A stretch of 64,000 nt of DNA from the NCBI GenBank assembly GCA_963989245.1, contig OZ022349.1, forward strand, positions 6,756,736 through 6,820,735, written 5' to 3'. The notes beneath the pieces were generated by a model. The model was not told the origin of the DNA. It saw nothing but the letters and a program-made list of their open reading frames with translations, and did no database searches. Below, in pieces: positions 1 to 9,948 of this stretch (positions are counted from its first letter, which is position 1; each line of letters begins with the position of its first letter). Both the position numbers and the translations under genes were made by a program. Origin of the DNA: Nansenia antarctica. Taxonomy: Eukaryota; Chordata; Actinopteri; Argentiniformes; Microstomatidae.

Positions 1-1980
1 TTCCATAGTCCAGAGCTTCATCATCCCCCTTCTAAAACTGCCATCACCCCTTTCCATCCCTGGCGTCATTTTATCAATGAACGTGGTATTATACATATTT
101 ACATATTACATATTTGTTGTTATTTATGGAAGTGTCCGGTTGCTGGAGGAACCAGGACGCCGGCTACACTGCACAGTTTAGCCCGAAATAGAGAGAGTGC
201 AGCACCGCGCCAGCTGGTTGAAACTCCCGTTGACAGCGGGGGGAGAGAATCGTTTTAACAGGGAATTCGCTCCGCGCTGTGTCGACGGTGATAGGAGTGT
301 AGGATAGACACCATTCAAATGGTTTTGGATTCCCTGTCCTCTCCCCTATCCGGACACGTTTGAATTGTTATCCTAACCCACGGTAAATCACAGTTATTAA
401 CCCGCAAAGGGCACCGTGTTTGTCCGTGAATAACACGGCACACAATGATACTACAGTTCATAAAGCAGACAAGTGAAGGCAGTGGTTTTAAGGGTTCAAA
501 AAACATGACTTTATTATGTGTACATAGCTTCCTCTCTCTCTTTCTCTTTCTCTCCAAAAAACCACAGTTAATAATATACCACATGCCGAGGAAAAAGTAT
601 ACGATAGCTTCAAGTTCCTCCATGTTGCTGTTGTTGTGGCTGTGTTGTGTCTCGTGAAAATATACGTCACCACCATGGCGCGCTTTTATGACGCGTAACT
701 CCGCCTACTATCTCCTACTCCTCCTACTCGTTCCTGGTCTGTTGTGTATAGTGGAAAATCAGAACTGTTCAAAAGCGTGCCGAAGCGTGCCGACCCGAAC
801 CGAGCCGAAGCGATCCGGGCCGATAATGGAAAAGCGCCAATAGTAAACTCACAACACACTTTCTTTTCACACTTTGTCACACAGGCACTTGACATCACAT
901 CACAAACCCTCCCTCTCTATCTCTCTCAAACACTTTTGGTCCAGAACCACAGCATAGCAGTACTCAAACCATATAAACAAGCACAGATCGCCACCAGCCT
1001 CGCAAATCATATAAATCATATAAACCGCTCATACCAGGCTTGCTGGCGACTCTCCCTTTCTGGGTGTGAAGATCGCTGGCTTCGGCCGGCCTTTAGCCAG
1101 TAGTTGTGTTTTTCCAGTCCAGTCCAGTCTACGAAATCCCTTTAGGTCGCTGACAGTAATGTCCATATTCACAAAATCAAGCAAGTTATCCTTATTGATT
1201 ATTATTATTTAGATCGTTTGAGCTAGCTAGCATAAGCTATTCTGCCGGGCGAGAGGTGAAATGTTAAGTGAACTTGAAAGTTATAAGAGCCAATCAGTAG
1301 CTCTTATCGGAATGAACGAACTACTGATTGGCTGAAAGCATGCTTACCATGGCCACATTAAACAGCGGGCTGAGGCATCGAAAAAAATACATTTTCACGC
1401 ATTCGAATGTACGCGAGGGAAAGCAGAGAGAGAAGTGCAACGCAATGCAACGCAATGCAGAGTAGGAAGTGCTTACTCCTGCAGGTGGCGCTAAAAATGC
1501 AACCAAAATGAATGACTCCTGCTGCCCTGGGACCTAAAATACGACTCTTTTAATGAAAACAAACAAACGGTTACATGCACTTTTATTTTAATATTTTCAC
1601 TGTCCTTTTTTATTTTTTCGTTGGGTAAGCACTGCTTACCTCTGCTTATATGGACGGCACGTCCCTGCATCAGAGCAGTCATATGTCATCTCCCTGTCAT
1701 CAGGGATGTGTAGTTCATCATTTGATTTGCCGTGTAAATCCCCAGATGAGAGTGTTACATTCGTTTTCTTAAGATAGGATAATGAATAAATCTGTTCAAT
1801 GGGCATTTGCCAAAGTAGGGTTAGGGTGATTACTGTTAATCAGTATTTAGCCTGTATGGTGTATATGAAGATACTACGATTTATCATGAAAATAATGAAC
1901 AGCAAGCTAGATCCAAAACTAAGGCCGGTGGAGGAGGGCAAGTGTCACATTGGACAGACTACCAAACAGAAAAATAAAGT
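1..1980. other. Intergenic DNA with repeat fragments, no gene recognised
   Basis: No exon or conserved protein could be recognised. Positions 1-100 resemble 38745-38860 (shared text such as TTTTATCAATGAAC and CCCTTTCCATCCC), so they belong to one dispersed repeat family. Around 745-845 a GC-rich stretch with GAACCGAGCCGAAGCG and GGAAAAGCGCCAA looks like the terminal part of a DNA transposon, but no partner end was found. Open frames here are short and without recognisable domains. Confidence 0.5.
1288..1333. repeat. 13-bp perfect inverted repeat (hairpin)
   Basis: AGCCAATCAGTAG (1288-1300) is followed 20 bp later by its exact reverse complement CTACTGATTGGCT (1321-1333). It could be the core of a small foldback element; no flanking duplication was found. 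Confidence 0.6.
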
Positions 1981-1988
1981 ATCTTAAC

Positions 1989-2084
1989 TCAGGGCTCTCA
2001 AGTCTCACGCACGCATTTCAACCCGTTCACACGCTCACACGCCGCGTGTGTCTTACGCCCAATGCGTGAGACTTGAGATCCCTG
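1989..2084. mobile_element. hAT-type MITE (about 96 bp) with 8-bp target-site duplication
   Basis: The two ends are near-perfect inverted repeats of about 22 bp, CAGGGCTCTCAAGTCTCACG at the left against CAGGGATCTCAAGTCTCACG reversed at the right. The element is flanked by ATCTTAAC on both sides (1981-1988 and 2085-2092). An 8-bp duplication with CAGGG ends fits a non-autonomous hAT element. There is no coding capacity. Confidence 0.75.
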
Positions 2085-2092
2085 ATCTTAAC

Positions 2093-3263
2093 GACAGCAA
2101 AAGTGATGGATGTCAGAAATACATTACCTGGAGATTCAATAAGGTACTTTTATATGACAGGATATGGGTTAGGGTTATATGACACCTGTAGCGAGATCAT
2201 TTATTGAATAGAACAATCAAACGACATACAAAAAGAATCCATAAGCGATCAAAACCAGAAAAATAACAAACAATGCGTAGCCTATAGAATATGTGTATAA
2301 TGCGGTCAACAAAAATACATCGCCCCCCTCTCTCTCCACTACCGCCATGCAAGATGCGCAGGTGCTTAAATTACCTTGCAATATCACCCCCCATAAGCAT
2401 AACCATACTTCAGACACAGACGACTTAAACGTACAACTCAAGGCATACAATTCACAACAAATGGGGAGTTGCCTTAGGGAACATCATTAGCAAAGAGGTG
2501 GGTTTTTAGCTTGGCTCTAAAGATGTCCAGAGTGGGGGCAAACTTGATGGCAGAAGGGAGCGCGTTCCACAGGGTCGGTGCCATCACCGCAAAGGCACGG
2601 TCACCCTTCCTCTTGAGGTTGGTGCGTGGGACCCTCAGGCTGAGTTGGTCGTCGGACCTGAGCCTGGGTCTGGGCCTTGAGGTGGAAGACTGGTCCAGGA
2701 GGTCCTTGATATAGGGTTTGCTAACAAACTATAGGTATTTAGTGAATGTAAAACTGTTGGTTATGATATTGAGTAGGTTCTTCATCGCTTAAATTTTCGT
2801 CATATGCAAAAAAACAGATTTTTTTTTTCCACATCAAGACTTGTTTTGCTCGATGGCAAGGTTTCACAATTCCCGACATGCAGACCTTTTCACCAAGCCG
2901 TGACCCATATGGAAAAACATGCTCTTGAAAGGAGAAGATGAAATGGCTTGATAAACGGTGTCAACTACTTCCATTCATTTCAGTGATTCACTCTGCGACC
3001 TCACTCTACTCTGTATTCCTCCTCCGCCGCTAGGTTGTGAAAAAAGCCTTTTGTCGCCTTAGCGGTCTTCAGGTTCTTGATTAGCGTAAATGGAAGCTAA
3101 TCAAACATGATAGGGGCACACATATATAAATATATAAGTTTGTTAGTTTTACTGTATATAGGTATAAGGTATATCTATATATTCGTATCTATATTGTTGA
3201 AATGACTCAACAAACTGAAATGTATCCTTGACTGTTTGTGCTTCATTTGTTTTCAATACACAG
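2093..3263. other. Intergenic DNA upstream of the zinc-finger gene, with two dispersed repeat fragments
   Basis: At 2485-2715 lies a copy of a fish dispersed repeat (text such as GCGTTCCACAGGGTCGGTGC) that resembles 21105-21245. At 2800-2925 there is a diverged copy of the family seen at 17645-17945 and 38200-38495. The zinc-finger promoter and any 5' noncoding exon should lie in 2930-3260 or further upstream, but none could be defined. A splice acceptor, TTTTCAATACACAG, ends at 3263. Confidence 0.45.
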
Positions 3264-3354
3264 ATCCACCTCACAGCTACTGTTTCTGAACCCAAGTCCA
3301 CAGAGTTCCTGCTGTGGTTCTTCAGTCCAGAAAAGCACAACGTGGGGTCCAAAG

Positions 3355-5451
3355 ATGGTGGCTGTGAAGCTGGAATACTGCAGTCAAACACTGGAAGTCA
3401 ACGTGGTCGTGAAAGAGGAGGAAGGAGGAGAGGAAGTGGAGGAGAAAGATGTGATGGTGAAAGAGGAGGAAGGAGGAGAGGAAGTGAAGAAAGATGTGGT
3501 GGTGAAAGAGGAGGAAGAGATGGTAGATGTGATGGTGAAAGAGGAGGAAGGAGAAGAAGAAGAAGAGGAAGTGAAGAAAGATGTGATTGTGAAAGAGGAG
3601 GAAAGAGGAGAGGAAGTGGAGGAGAAATATGTGATGGTGAAAGAAGAAGAAGAAGAGAAGGTAGATGTGATGGTGAAAGAGGAGGAAGGAGAAGAGGAAG
3701 TGAAGAAAGATGTGATGGTGAAAGAGGAGGAAAGAGGAGAGGAAGTGGAGGAGAAAGATGTGATTGTGAAAGAAGAGCAAGGAGAAGATGAATTGGTGGA
3801 CACAGATGGTGAGGATGGTGAGTTCATGTTATGTATTTGGCGAAGACCAGGACAGATTAATGAGTAGTTCAATGGGAGCTGGCAGATATTTAGCGGTGTA
3901 GGCATCAAACGCTTGTTTTAATTTACATTTTTCCCATTATTTCCTCCATAGCAGTTGGTCATTCATTCAAACAAAAGTTGTTACAAGTTATCTAACTTCT
4001 GACTGATAATGGACTTACAACTGTTGAGCAAGACAGTGAGTGACAATGTGAATACTCAACATTGATTATGTCTCCATTTGAGAAAATATGCTTTAAATCA
4101 ATTGTTAATCATAAAACATTGATTAGGTATCCATTTGCTGAAATGTGTTGTAATATCAACACACTCTGACAACTTCATGTTCCCACAGTGTGTGCAGACT
4201 CCAGAGATGTGGTGTTACTTCTGGCACTGCTGAGTCTATGGAAGCAGCACTTGTTCTCATGTTGTTTCTAATCCTGTATATGTTCCTATTCTTACAGGAG
4301 AGAGCTCCAACCCAGACTCAGACATGGAGCCCAGCTCCACCGCAAGACAGAAGAATCACCAGTGCATGGTCTGCTTCAGTAGTTTCTATGAGCCAGAGGA
4401 CTTGAGAAATCACACCTGCAGGCCCCATCCCTGTTTAGATTGCAGTGAGAGTTTCATTTGTCCAACTCCCCTTAAATCACAACCACAGACTCGGGGAGGA
4501 CGGAAGACTCACTCTTGTCTTCAGTGTGGGAAGAGATTTGGTCATATGAGCGAACTAAAGAGACACCAGAGAATACACACAGGAGAGAAGCCGTTCTGCT
4601 GCTCACAGTGTGGGAAGAGTTTCAGGCAGGCAGGATCCCTAAAGACACACCAGATAATACACACAGGAGAGAAGCCATTCGACTGCTCCCAGTGTGGGAA
4701 GAGTTTCAACACGGCAGGACACCTAAAATCACACCAGATAATACACACAGGAGAGAAGCCATTCGACTGCTCCCAGTGTGGAAAGAGATTCCGTCGGGCT
4801 TATGAACTAAAGACCCACCAGATAATACACACAGGAGAGAAGCCATTCTACTGCTCCCAGTGTGGGAAGAGTTTCAACCGCGCAGGGCACCTAAAGACAC
4901 ACCAGAGAATACACACAGGAGAGAAGCCATTCTGCTGCTCCCAGTGTGGGAAGAGTTTCAGTCGGACAGATGAACTAAAGACCCACCAGAGAATACACAC
5001 AGGAGAGAAGCCATTCGACTGCTCCCAGTGTGGGAAGAGTTTCAACAGGGCAGGACACCTTAAGGCACACCAGATAATACACACAGGAGAGAAGCCATTC
5101 GACTGCTCCCAGTGTGGGAAGAGATTCGCTCGGGCTTATGAACTAAAGACCCACCAGAGAGTACACACAGGAGAGAAGCCATTCGACTGCTCCCAGTGTG
5201 GGAAGAGTTTCAACAGGGCAGGACACCTAAGGGCACACCAGAGAGTACACACAGGAGAGAAGCCATTCGACTGCTCCCAGTGTGGGAAGAGATTCAGTCA
5301 GGTAGGACACCTAAGGGCACACCAGAGAGTACACACAGGAGAGAAGCCATTCGACTGCTCCCAGTGTGGGAAGAGATTCTTTCGGGCTTATGAACTAAAG
5401 ACCCACCAGAGAATACACACAGGAGAGAAGCCATATCAAGACATACACTAG
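3355..5451 (+). CDS. C2H2 zinc-finger protein with acidic repeat N-terminus
   Basis: Probable nuclear DNA-binding regulator. Coding exons are 3355-3817 and 4298-5451: the GTGAGT donor at 3818 joins the acceptor CTTACAG ending at 4297 in frame (GAG GAT G / GA GAG AGC), giving 538 residues. I chose the ATG at 3355 because MVAVKLEYCSQTLE matches the start common in fish zinc-finger proteins. Exon 1 encodes a long Glu/Lys/Val repeat built on VKEEEGGEE, about 120 residues. Exon 2 holds a degenerate C2HC-like finger (HQCMVCFSSF), then 11 regular fingers joined by HTGEKP linkers, each 84 bp. Contact helices alternate mainly between RAGHLKTH and RAYELKTH types, so the array grew by duplicating a two-finger unit. 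It has no KRAB or SCAN domain. A poly(A) signal is at 5649. The family is certain; orthology is not claimed because these genes expand lineage by lineage. Confidence 0.9.
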
Positions 5452-5457
5452 TTAATA

Positions 5458-5520
5458 AGACTGCTCCCAGTGTGGGAGGTGTTTAAAGGAGGCAGGAGCC
5501 CTGAAGAAGAAGGCGGGGGT
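5458..5520 (+). pseudogene. Relic of a further zinc finger after the stop codon
   Basis: Directly after the stop the DNA still reads like a finger: GACTGCTCCCAGTGTGGGAG (Asp-Cys-Ser-Gln-Cys-Gly) then GGAGGCAGGAGCCCTGAAG. The array was once longer at its 3' end and was closed by an early stop in the linker (TGEKPYQDIH then stop). Confidence 0.7.
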
Positions 5521-5648
5521 CTGCTGACTGGGGTCTGTGTTGCTTTATGTCACCACAAATGTCACCAAAGTAACAGTAAAAATGAATGAATAACAAGATT
5601 GCTGTCTTCTATTTATCTATCCGTATCATCATAGAAAAAAAATGCCTG

Positions 5649-5654
5649 AATAAA
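5649..5654 (+). terminator. Poly(A) signal AATAAA of the zinc-finger gene
   Basis: AATAAA lies about 200 bp after the stop codon, followed by two more overlapping AATAAATA copies. The position fits a short 3' UTR. Confidence 0.5.
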
Positions 5655-5659
5655 TAAAT

Positions 5660-6320
5660 AGAGCTCAATCATGATGCAGTAAAACAGGGCAGACAACTTA
5701 AGGATCCTCATTAAACATTGCCTTCACTAAACTTCTCAGTCTGGTGGTTGTACTGCATGTGCGGCAGGGAGGACTAAGTCCTACGGCAACTGTTTTTAGA
5801 GGCTAGGTCCTCTAACTAAACAAACTTAACTAAACAAACTACCACAGGTTCTGGATGGAAATGAACGGGTCATGTAGCAACAATGTTTATTTTATTTTCA
5901 AGAGCATACATTCTGTACAGGTTACTTCAATCACATAATTCAGCAGTAAGTGCTAAGCAAAGAGTGTCACAAGTTCTGTAATTCAGAAGCCAAAGTATAC
6001 ACAAAGGCCATAAGAACCATTCAGTAAGGTTATTTGAAAGTTTTTATTTGAAGAACTTTAGGTGTTCTTGGTTTGTGAGCATGTCTTGCATGCGCCCTTC
6101 ATTCCTCTGAGACTATTCCAGTGTTTCCATTGAGCCTGACAAGTCAATCAAGGACACCACATGTTTTTCAAATATGCATTCTGCCCAGGTCTGGTGTCAA
6201 ATGGACATCTTCATGGGCATGTTCAGACAAACTTAGATTTTGGGGTGAATAATCACTTTAAACAACATTAAAAAGACACCATTCCACTTTGGGGAAGTAG
6301 GTAAAATCTCTACAATCTAC
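5660..6320. other. Intergenic, nothing recognised
   Basis: AT-rich sequence between the zinc-finger gene and a SINE. No open frame of interest and no repeat structure was seen. Confidence 0.4.
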
Positions 6321-6322
6321 AA

Positions 6323-6662
6323 AGGGGCGGCTGTGGCGCAGGAGGTAGAGCCGGCGTCTTATGATCGCAAGGTTGGCAGATCGGCGGTTCGAGCCACATG
6401 TTGAAGTGTCCTTGGGCAAGATACTTAACCAGTGTTTCCCCTAGGTTTGCTGCCTTGGGGGGGTGGCATGGACCGTGGCATGGACCCCCCCCCCCCCCCA
6501 GGGGGTAAGACCCTGCGACATACCAGCGTCATGTCCAGGGCGTGTACTAACTTGTACATTAAGCCGCCTCAAGCTACGGAAACAGGAGATAGGCTCCTTC
6601 CCTATGGGCCATTAGGCTCGAGAACCATCGGTTCTCAAGGCTACTTACTTATGTGGTCTTGA
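6323..6662 (+). mobile_element. Composite tRNA-headed SINE
   Basis: The head GGCTGTGGCGCAGGAGGTAG (box A region) and GGCGGTTCGAGCC (box B) at 6326-6395 define the same SINE family as 40854-41109 and 42213-42443. After about 6440 the body changes to CCTGCGACATACCAGCG and AGAACCATCGGTTCTCAAGG, which matches the body of the SINE at 18783-19060 on the other strand. It is therefore a chimera of two families or one insertion in another. A C-run lies at 6486-6499. Confidence 0.75.
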
Positions 6663-7610
6663 CTACCTGTCCACTTTCTCACCTGGTTCTTGCTCTCTCT
6701 CTTTCTCTGGTGTGCTGACACCATCCTGCTCTCTCTCCTTCTCTCCCTCCCTATCCTCCTCTCTCCCTATTTTGCTGTCAACCAAAAGGCAAACATAACA
6801 ACCAGAGTATTTATAATCTAATAAGAGGTATAAATGGATCCATATCAATTTATAACATAATTATAATTGAATTTTGGATTGCTGTGGGCAATGCAGTCAG
6901 ATAATGTCATTTTGACATTACTCTCTCACCTGGAAAAAAAACATGTCCAACTATACTATAAAAAACAGACATTTCAAATGCTTCAATCCACTGTCCATGT
7001 ACTGTAAATATGCCATTATGGTATTACCATGAAGCCCAATTCTAGCAGAATAAGAAAGATTGTATATCTAATTTAAGTAAAATAATAAAGTGCATCCAGT
7101 TAGCTCTTTAGCTGGCAAGTGTGCAGCAGACTAGCTCATCTAATCACCTCTGAGCTAGCTAGCTAGCTTGCTAGTTCTTTGACACTATTTACACAATGGA
7201 ATTATAGTCATTGTCAAGTATCAGTCAGACACTTTCTAGTCACAATAATAACGACCAATTTTAACCAACTTTCTCTGTCAGAACACTCAGCAATTATATT
7301 TGCTAACGTTTCAACTTGCTTACTTTCCATAAAGTTTTGGTGTTTATGTCCGTAATAATTCCTCTTTCTTGGGGGGGGCGGGTGGTTCCGTTGGGGGGGG
7401 CGGCCGATATTCCCATTTCAGCACACCCCATACATAAAGATTATCGTTACAACAGAGTCGTTCCCCAAGCCAGAAATCTTCCGTGATCAAACGTGATCTA
7501 ACATAGTACCCTGACTGACCAGTACGAGGCAGCCAGGGCAAATAAAGTGCAGAAGAAGTCAGCTCGCTTCTTGATTGGCTACATTCCATTCACGTCACAA
7601 TCGGACTCGC
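6663..7610. other. Intergenic, no gene seen
   Basis: Contains a CT-rich tract (6690-6770), a GCTAGCTAGCTAG run near 7150 and G-rich runs at 7370-7400. No protein or RNA gene could be supported. Confidence 0.4.
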
Positions 7611-7614
7611 GAGC

Positions 7615-7706
7615 AGGGTTGCCAGATGGGATTGAGATTTTCCACCCTAACCACAGTCTAAAACCGCTAATTCCACCAAAAAACCCAGAGCCCATCTGGC
7701 AACCCT
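7615..7706. mobile_element. Short MITE with perfect 16-bp terminal inverted repeats
   Basis: AGGGTTGCCAGATGGG (7615-7630) is exactly mirrored by CCCATCTGGCAACCCT (7691-7706). The interior has no coding capacity. Similar GGGTTGCCAGA / TCTGGCAACCC ends occur at 57499-57597. Confidence 0.7.
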
Positions 7707-7831
7707 AGTCGGGAGTTGTCGGGAGTTGCCCACACACATTAGGATTTTGGGTCATAAATATTGAACACGTTTAATATTTACCATTGTCGGCCCCAAACAT
7801 TTTCCGACCAGATTGTCAGGAGAAATGGGCT

Positions 7832-8865
7832 CTTAATGAATGAATGGTCTTTATTGTCATTACTATAGTACAGGTACCAAACAACGAAATTTGGGAGGGG
7901 TGGCTCCCCTGGTGCTAGGAAAGAAAAAAAAAAAAAAAAAAAAGAAGGGAAAGGAGCTGGTTTACATAAATAAAGGCTATGTACACTATCCACTATACTA
8001 TACTGTACAGATAAAACGACTAGGATTGTCATATTGCACATAGTGTTATTGCACATTAATTTAAAGTGTCGCAGTTTGCAGGCTTGAAATGTACACATTT
8101 GTGCCTCAGCACTACACCTGATTTGTTCAATCCAGCAGCTGCCATCAATCCGTCCAGACTGTCCAGGGCCCAGAACCGAGGTCTTTGCTGTGTTCAGGGC
8201 CTGGATGGCCCTGGGGTAGAAGCTGAGCTTCAGTCTGTTTGTCCTTGCGGCCATGGTCCTGTACCGCCTTTTCGAGGGCAGCCGGGCAAAGTGTTCGTAC
8301 CCAGGGTGGGATGGGTCTCTGGAGATCTTGGAGGCCTTCCTGAGGCAGCGTGTGTTGTACAGCTCTTCCAGGGAGGGGAGGGGGGCGCCGGTGATCTTCT
8401 GGGCTGTTCTCACGACTCTCTGTAGCGCATTTCTCTCTGCGGTTGTGCAGCTGGAGAACCAGTTGCAGATGCAGTAGGTGAGGATGCTCTCCACTGCGCA
8501 GCGGTAGAAGGCCACCAGTATCTCCTGACTGGTGTGATCCTTCCTGAGGACTCTCAGGAAGTAGAGCCGCTGTTGTGCCTTCTTGATGGTGGCTGCTGTG
8601 TTGTTCTTCTAGGACAGGTCATCCTGTATGTGCACCCCCAGGAATCGGAGGGTTGAGACTCTCTCCACGCTCCCTCCGTCGATGAGCAGGGGCTGGATCT
8701 CAGATTTTTTCCTCCGGAAGTCCACGATGATTTCCTGGGTCTTTGACTGGTTCAGCAGCAGGTTGTTAACCTTGCACAGCTTTCTCAGCTGCTCTACCTC
8801 ATCCCTGTACGCCGCCTCGTCCCCCCCCCGAGATGCAGCCCACCTCACACCACAGGATAATCTTG
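7832..8865 (-). mobile_element. 5'-truncated L2-like LINE, C-terminal part of reverse transcriptase
   Basis: The minus strand encodes the RT thumb and tail typical of L2-like LINEs: LRFLGVHIQDDLS, then KNNTAATIKKAQQRLYFLR, ILTYCICNWFSSCTTAERNA and LQRVVRTAQKITGAPLPSLE. The frame is otherwise continuous from about 8848 to 8175, but one stop (TAG at about 8613, where TGG would give the usual LSWKNN) interrupts it. The catalytic half of RT and the endonuclease are absent. The 3' end is a short (GAATG) run at 7835. The 3' tail matches 13440-13790. Dead copy. Confidence 0.85.
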
Positions 8866-8879
8866 TAGGATAATCTTTA

Positions 8880-9728
8880 GAGCCATTCGATAATCGGGCG
8901 TTTGCTGTGTGTACCAGGCTTTAGTGTATCTGAAAAGAGCATTGACAACTGAGGATAAAGAATGACGCTGCACACACAGTGTTGTAAATGTAATTATTAA
9001 TTATTATTATTATTATTAAGAATCTTCATTATTCTTTTTTCAGCATAATTCTTCTCATCATTAATGTGTTTTCATTATTGTTGTTATTTTAAACATAGTG
9101 GACAGTTAGATCGAAAAGGCAGCCCAAAATGTACAGGCGTTATATAACTTAAACTTTCTCCATAGGGAAAACATCTGTTTTTTATCAATGTAGCATGAGG
9201 TCTAAGATCCCGCCCACATCATACAATATTGTACATGGTCCCAAAAATAAAGAAACTTACAAAATCAACATTGGAACAGAAACTAAACAGCAATCTACAT
9301 GCGAAAAACAGGCAAGGGTAAAATCTTAAAATACATACACGTATATGTAAAAACGTGCATACAATCACACGTATACAAAAACACACATACACATATTAGA
9401 AAACTCAAATTAAAGAGAAAATAGCACTTTTTTTCTTTTCTTTTTCTCTCCTCTTCTCAGTCTCTCCCCCACACAGGAAAACTTAAACACAAAGAAAAAT
9501 GACACGGTGCCCTTCTCACTCATTGTGTGTGTGTGTTTGTGTCAACAAGGTTGTCACAGTGTTTCAGGCTGAAGCCAAGTGTTCTACACGTGATTACACA
9601 TTCACACCATATATCACTTTCTATAAAAGCCTCTGACACACATACATACACTCCGACATGCACAGGGCAAATGCTACAAAAGAAACAGAACCATGCACCA
9701 CATACATACAGTAGGTATAACCATATAA
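8880..9728. other. Intergenic, nothing beyond simple repeats
   Basis: A short (ATT)n run near 9000 and (GT)n at 9523-9541. No gene was recognised. Confidence 0.4.
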
Positions 9729-9873
9729 CCCCAAATTGCTCCCAGTGAGCAGGCCGGCGCCTTGCATGGTAGCTTGTCGCCATTGTTGTGTGAATGTGTG
9801 GGTGAGTGGGTGAATGAGAGGCGGTTGTAAAGCGCTTTGGAATAAGGTGCTATATAAGTCAGTCCATTTACAA
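9729..9873 (+). mobile_element. 3' part of a tRNA-headed SINE
   Basis: AAATTGCTCCCAGTGAGCAG through GTAAAGCGCTTTGGAATAAG and CTATATAAGTCAGTCCATTT is the body and tail of the SINE that is complete at 40854-41109. The tRNA head is missing. Confidence 0.75.
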
Positions 9874-9894
9874 TGGATCCTCACTAATAACATG

Positions 9895-9900
9895 TTTAAT
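9895..9900 (-). terminator. Candidate poly(A) signal (ATTAAA) of the ENDOD1-like gene
   Basis: On the minus strand ATTAAA lies about 50 bp after the stop codon at 9949. Common variant signal at a plausible distance; not proven. Confidence 0.35.
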
Positions 9901-9948
9901 ACAGATAACTCAAAGCCTTTAAAGTATGAGCTTTATGACACGTATACT

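Noticed and set aside
3322..3908. Antisense open frames of 152-174 codons opposite the zinc-finger first exon
   Set aside because: Low-complexity Ser/Phe/His frames made by the GA-rich repeat; the sense frame splices in phase to the finger exon.
4190..4405. Alternative small exon from the acceptor at about 4187
   Set aside because: It has no in-frame continuation to the fingers, whereas 3817 to 4298 joins perfectly.
6323..6400. tRNA-like heads as true tRNA genes (also 18990, 33890, 35350, 40854, 61441, 62778)
   Set aside because: Boxes A and B are followed by SINE bodies and tails, copies repeat, and no acceptor stem closes.
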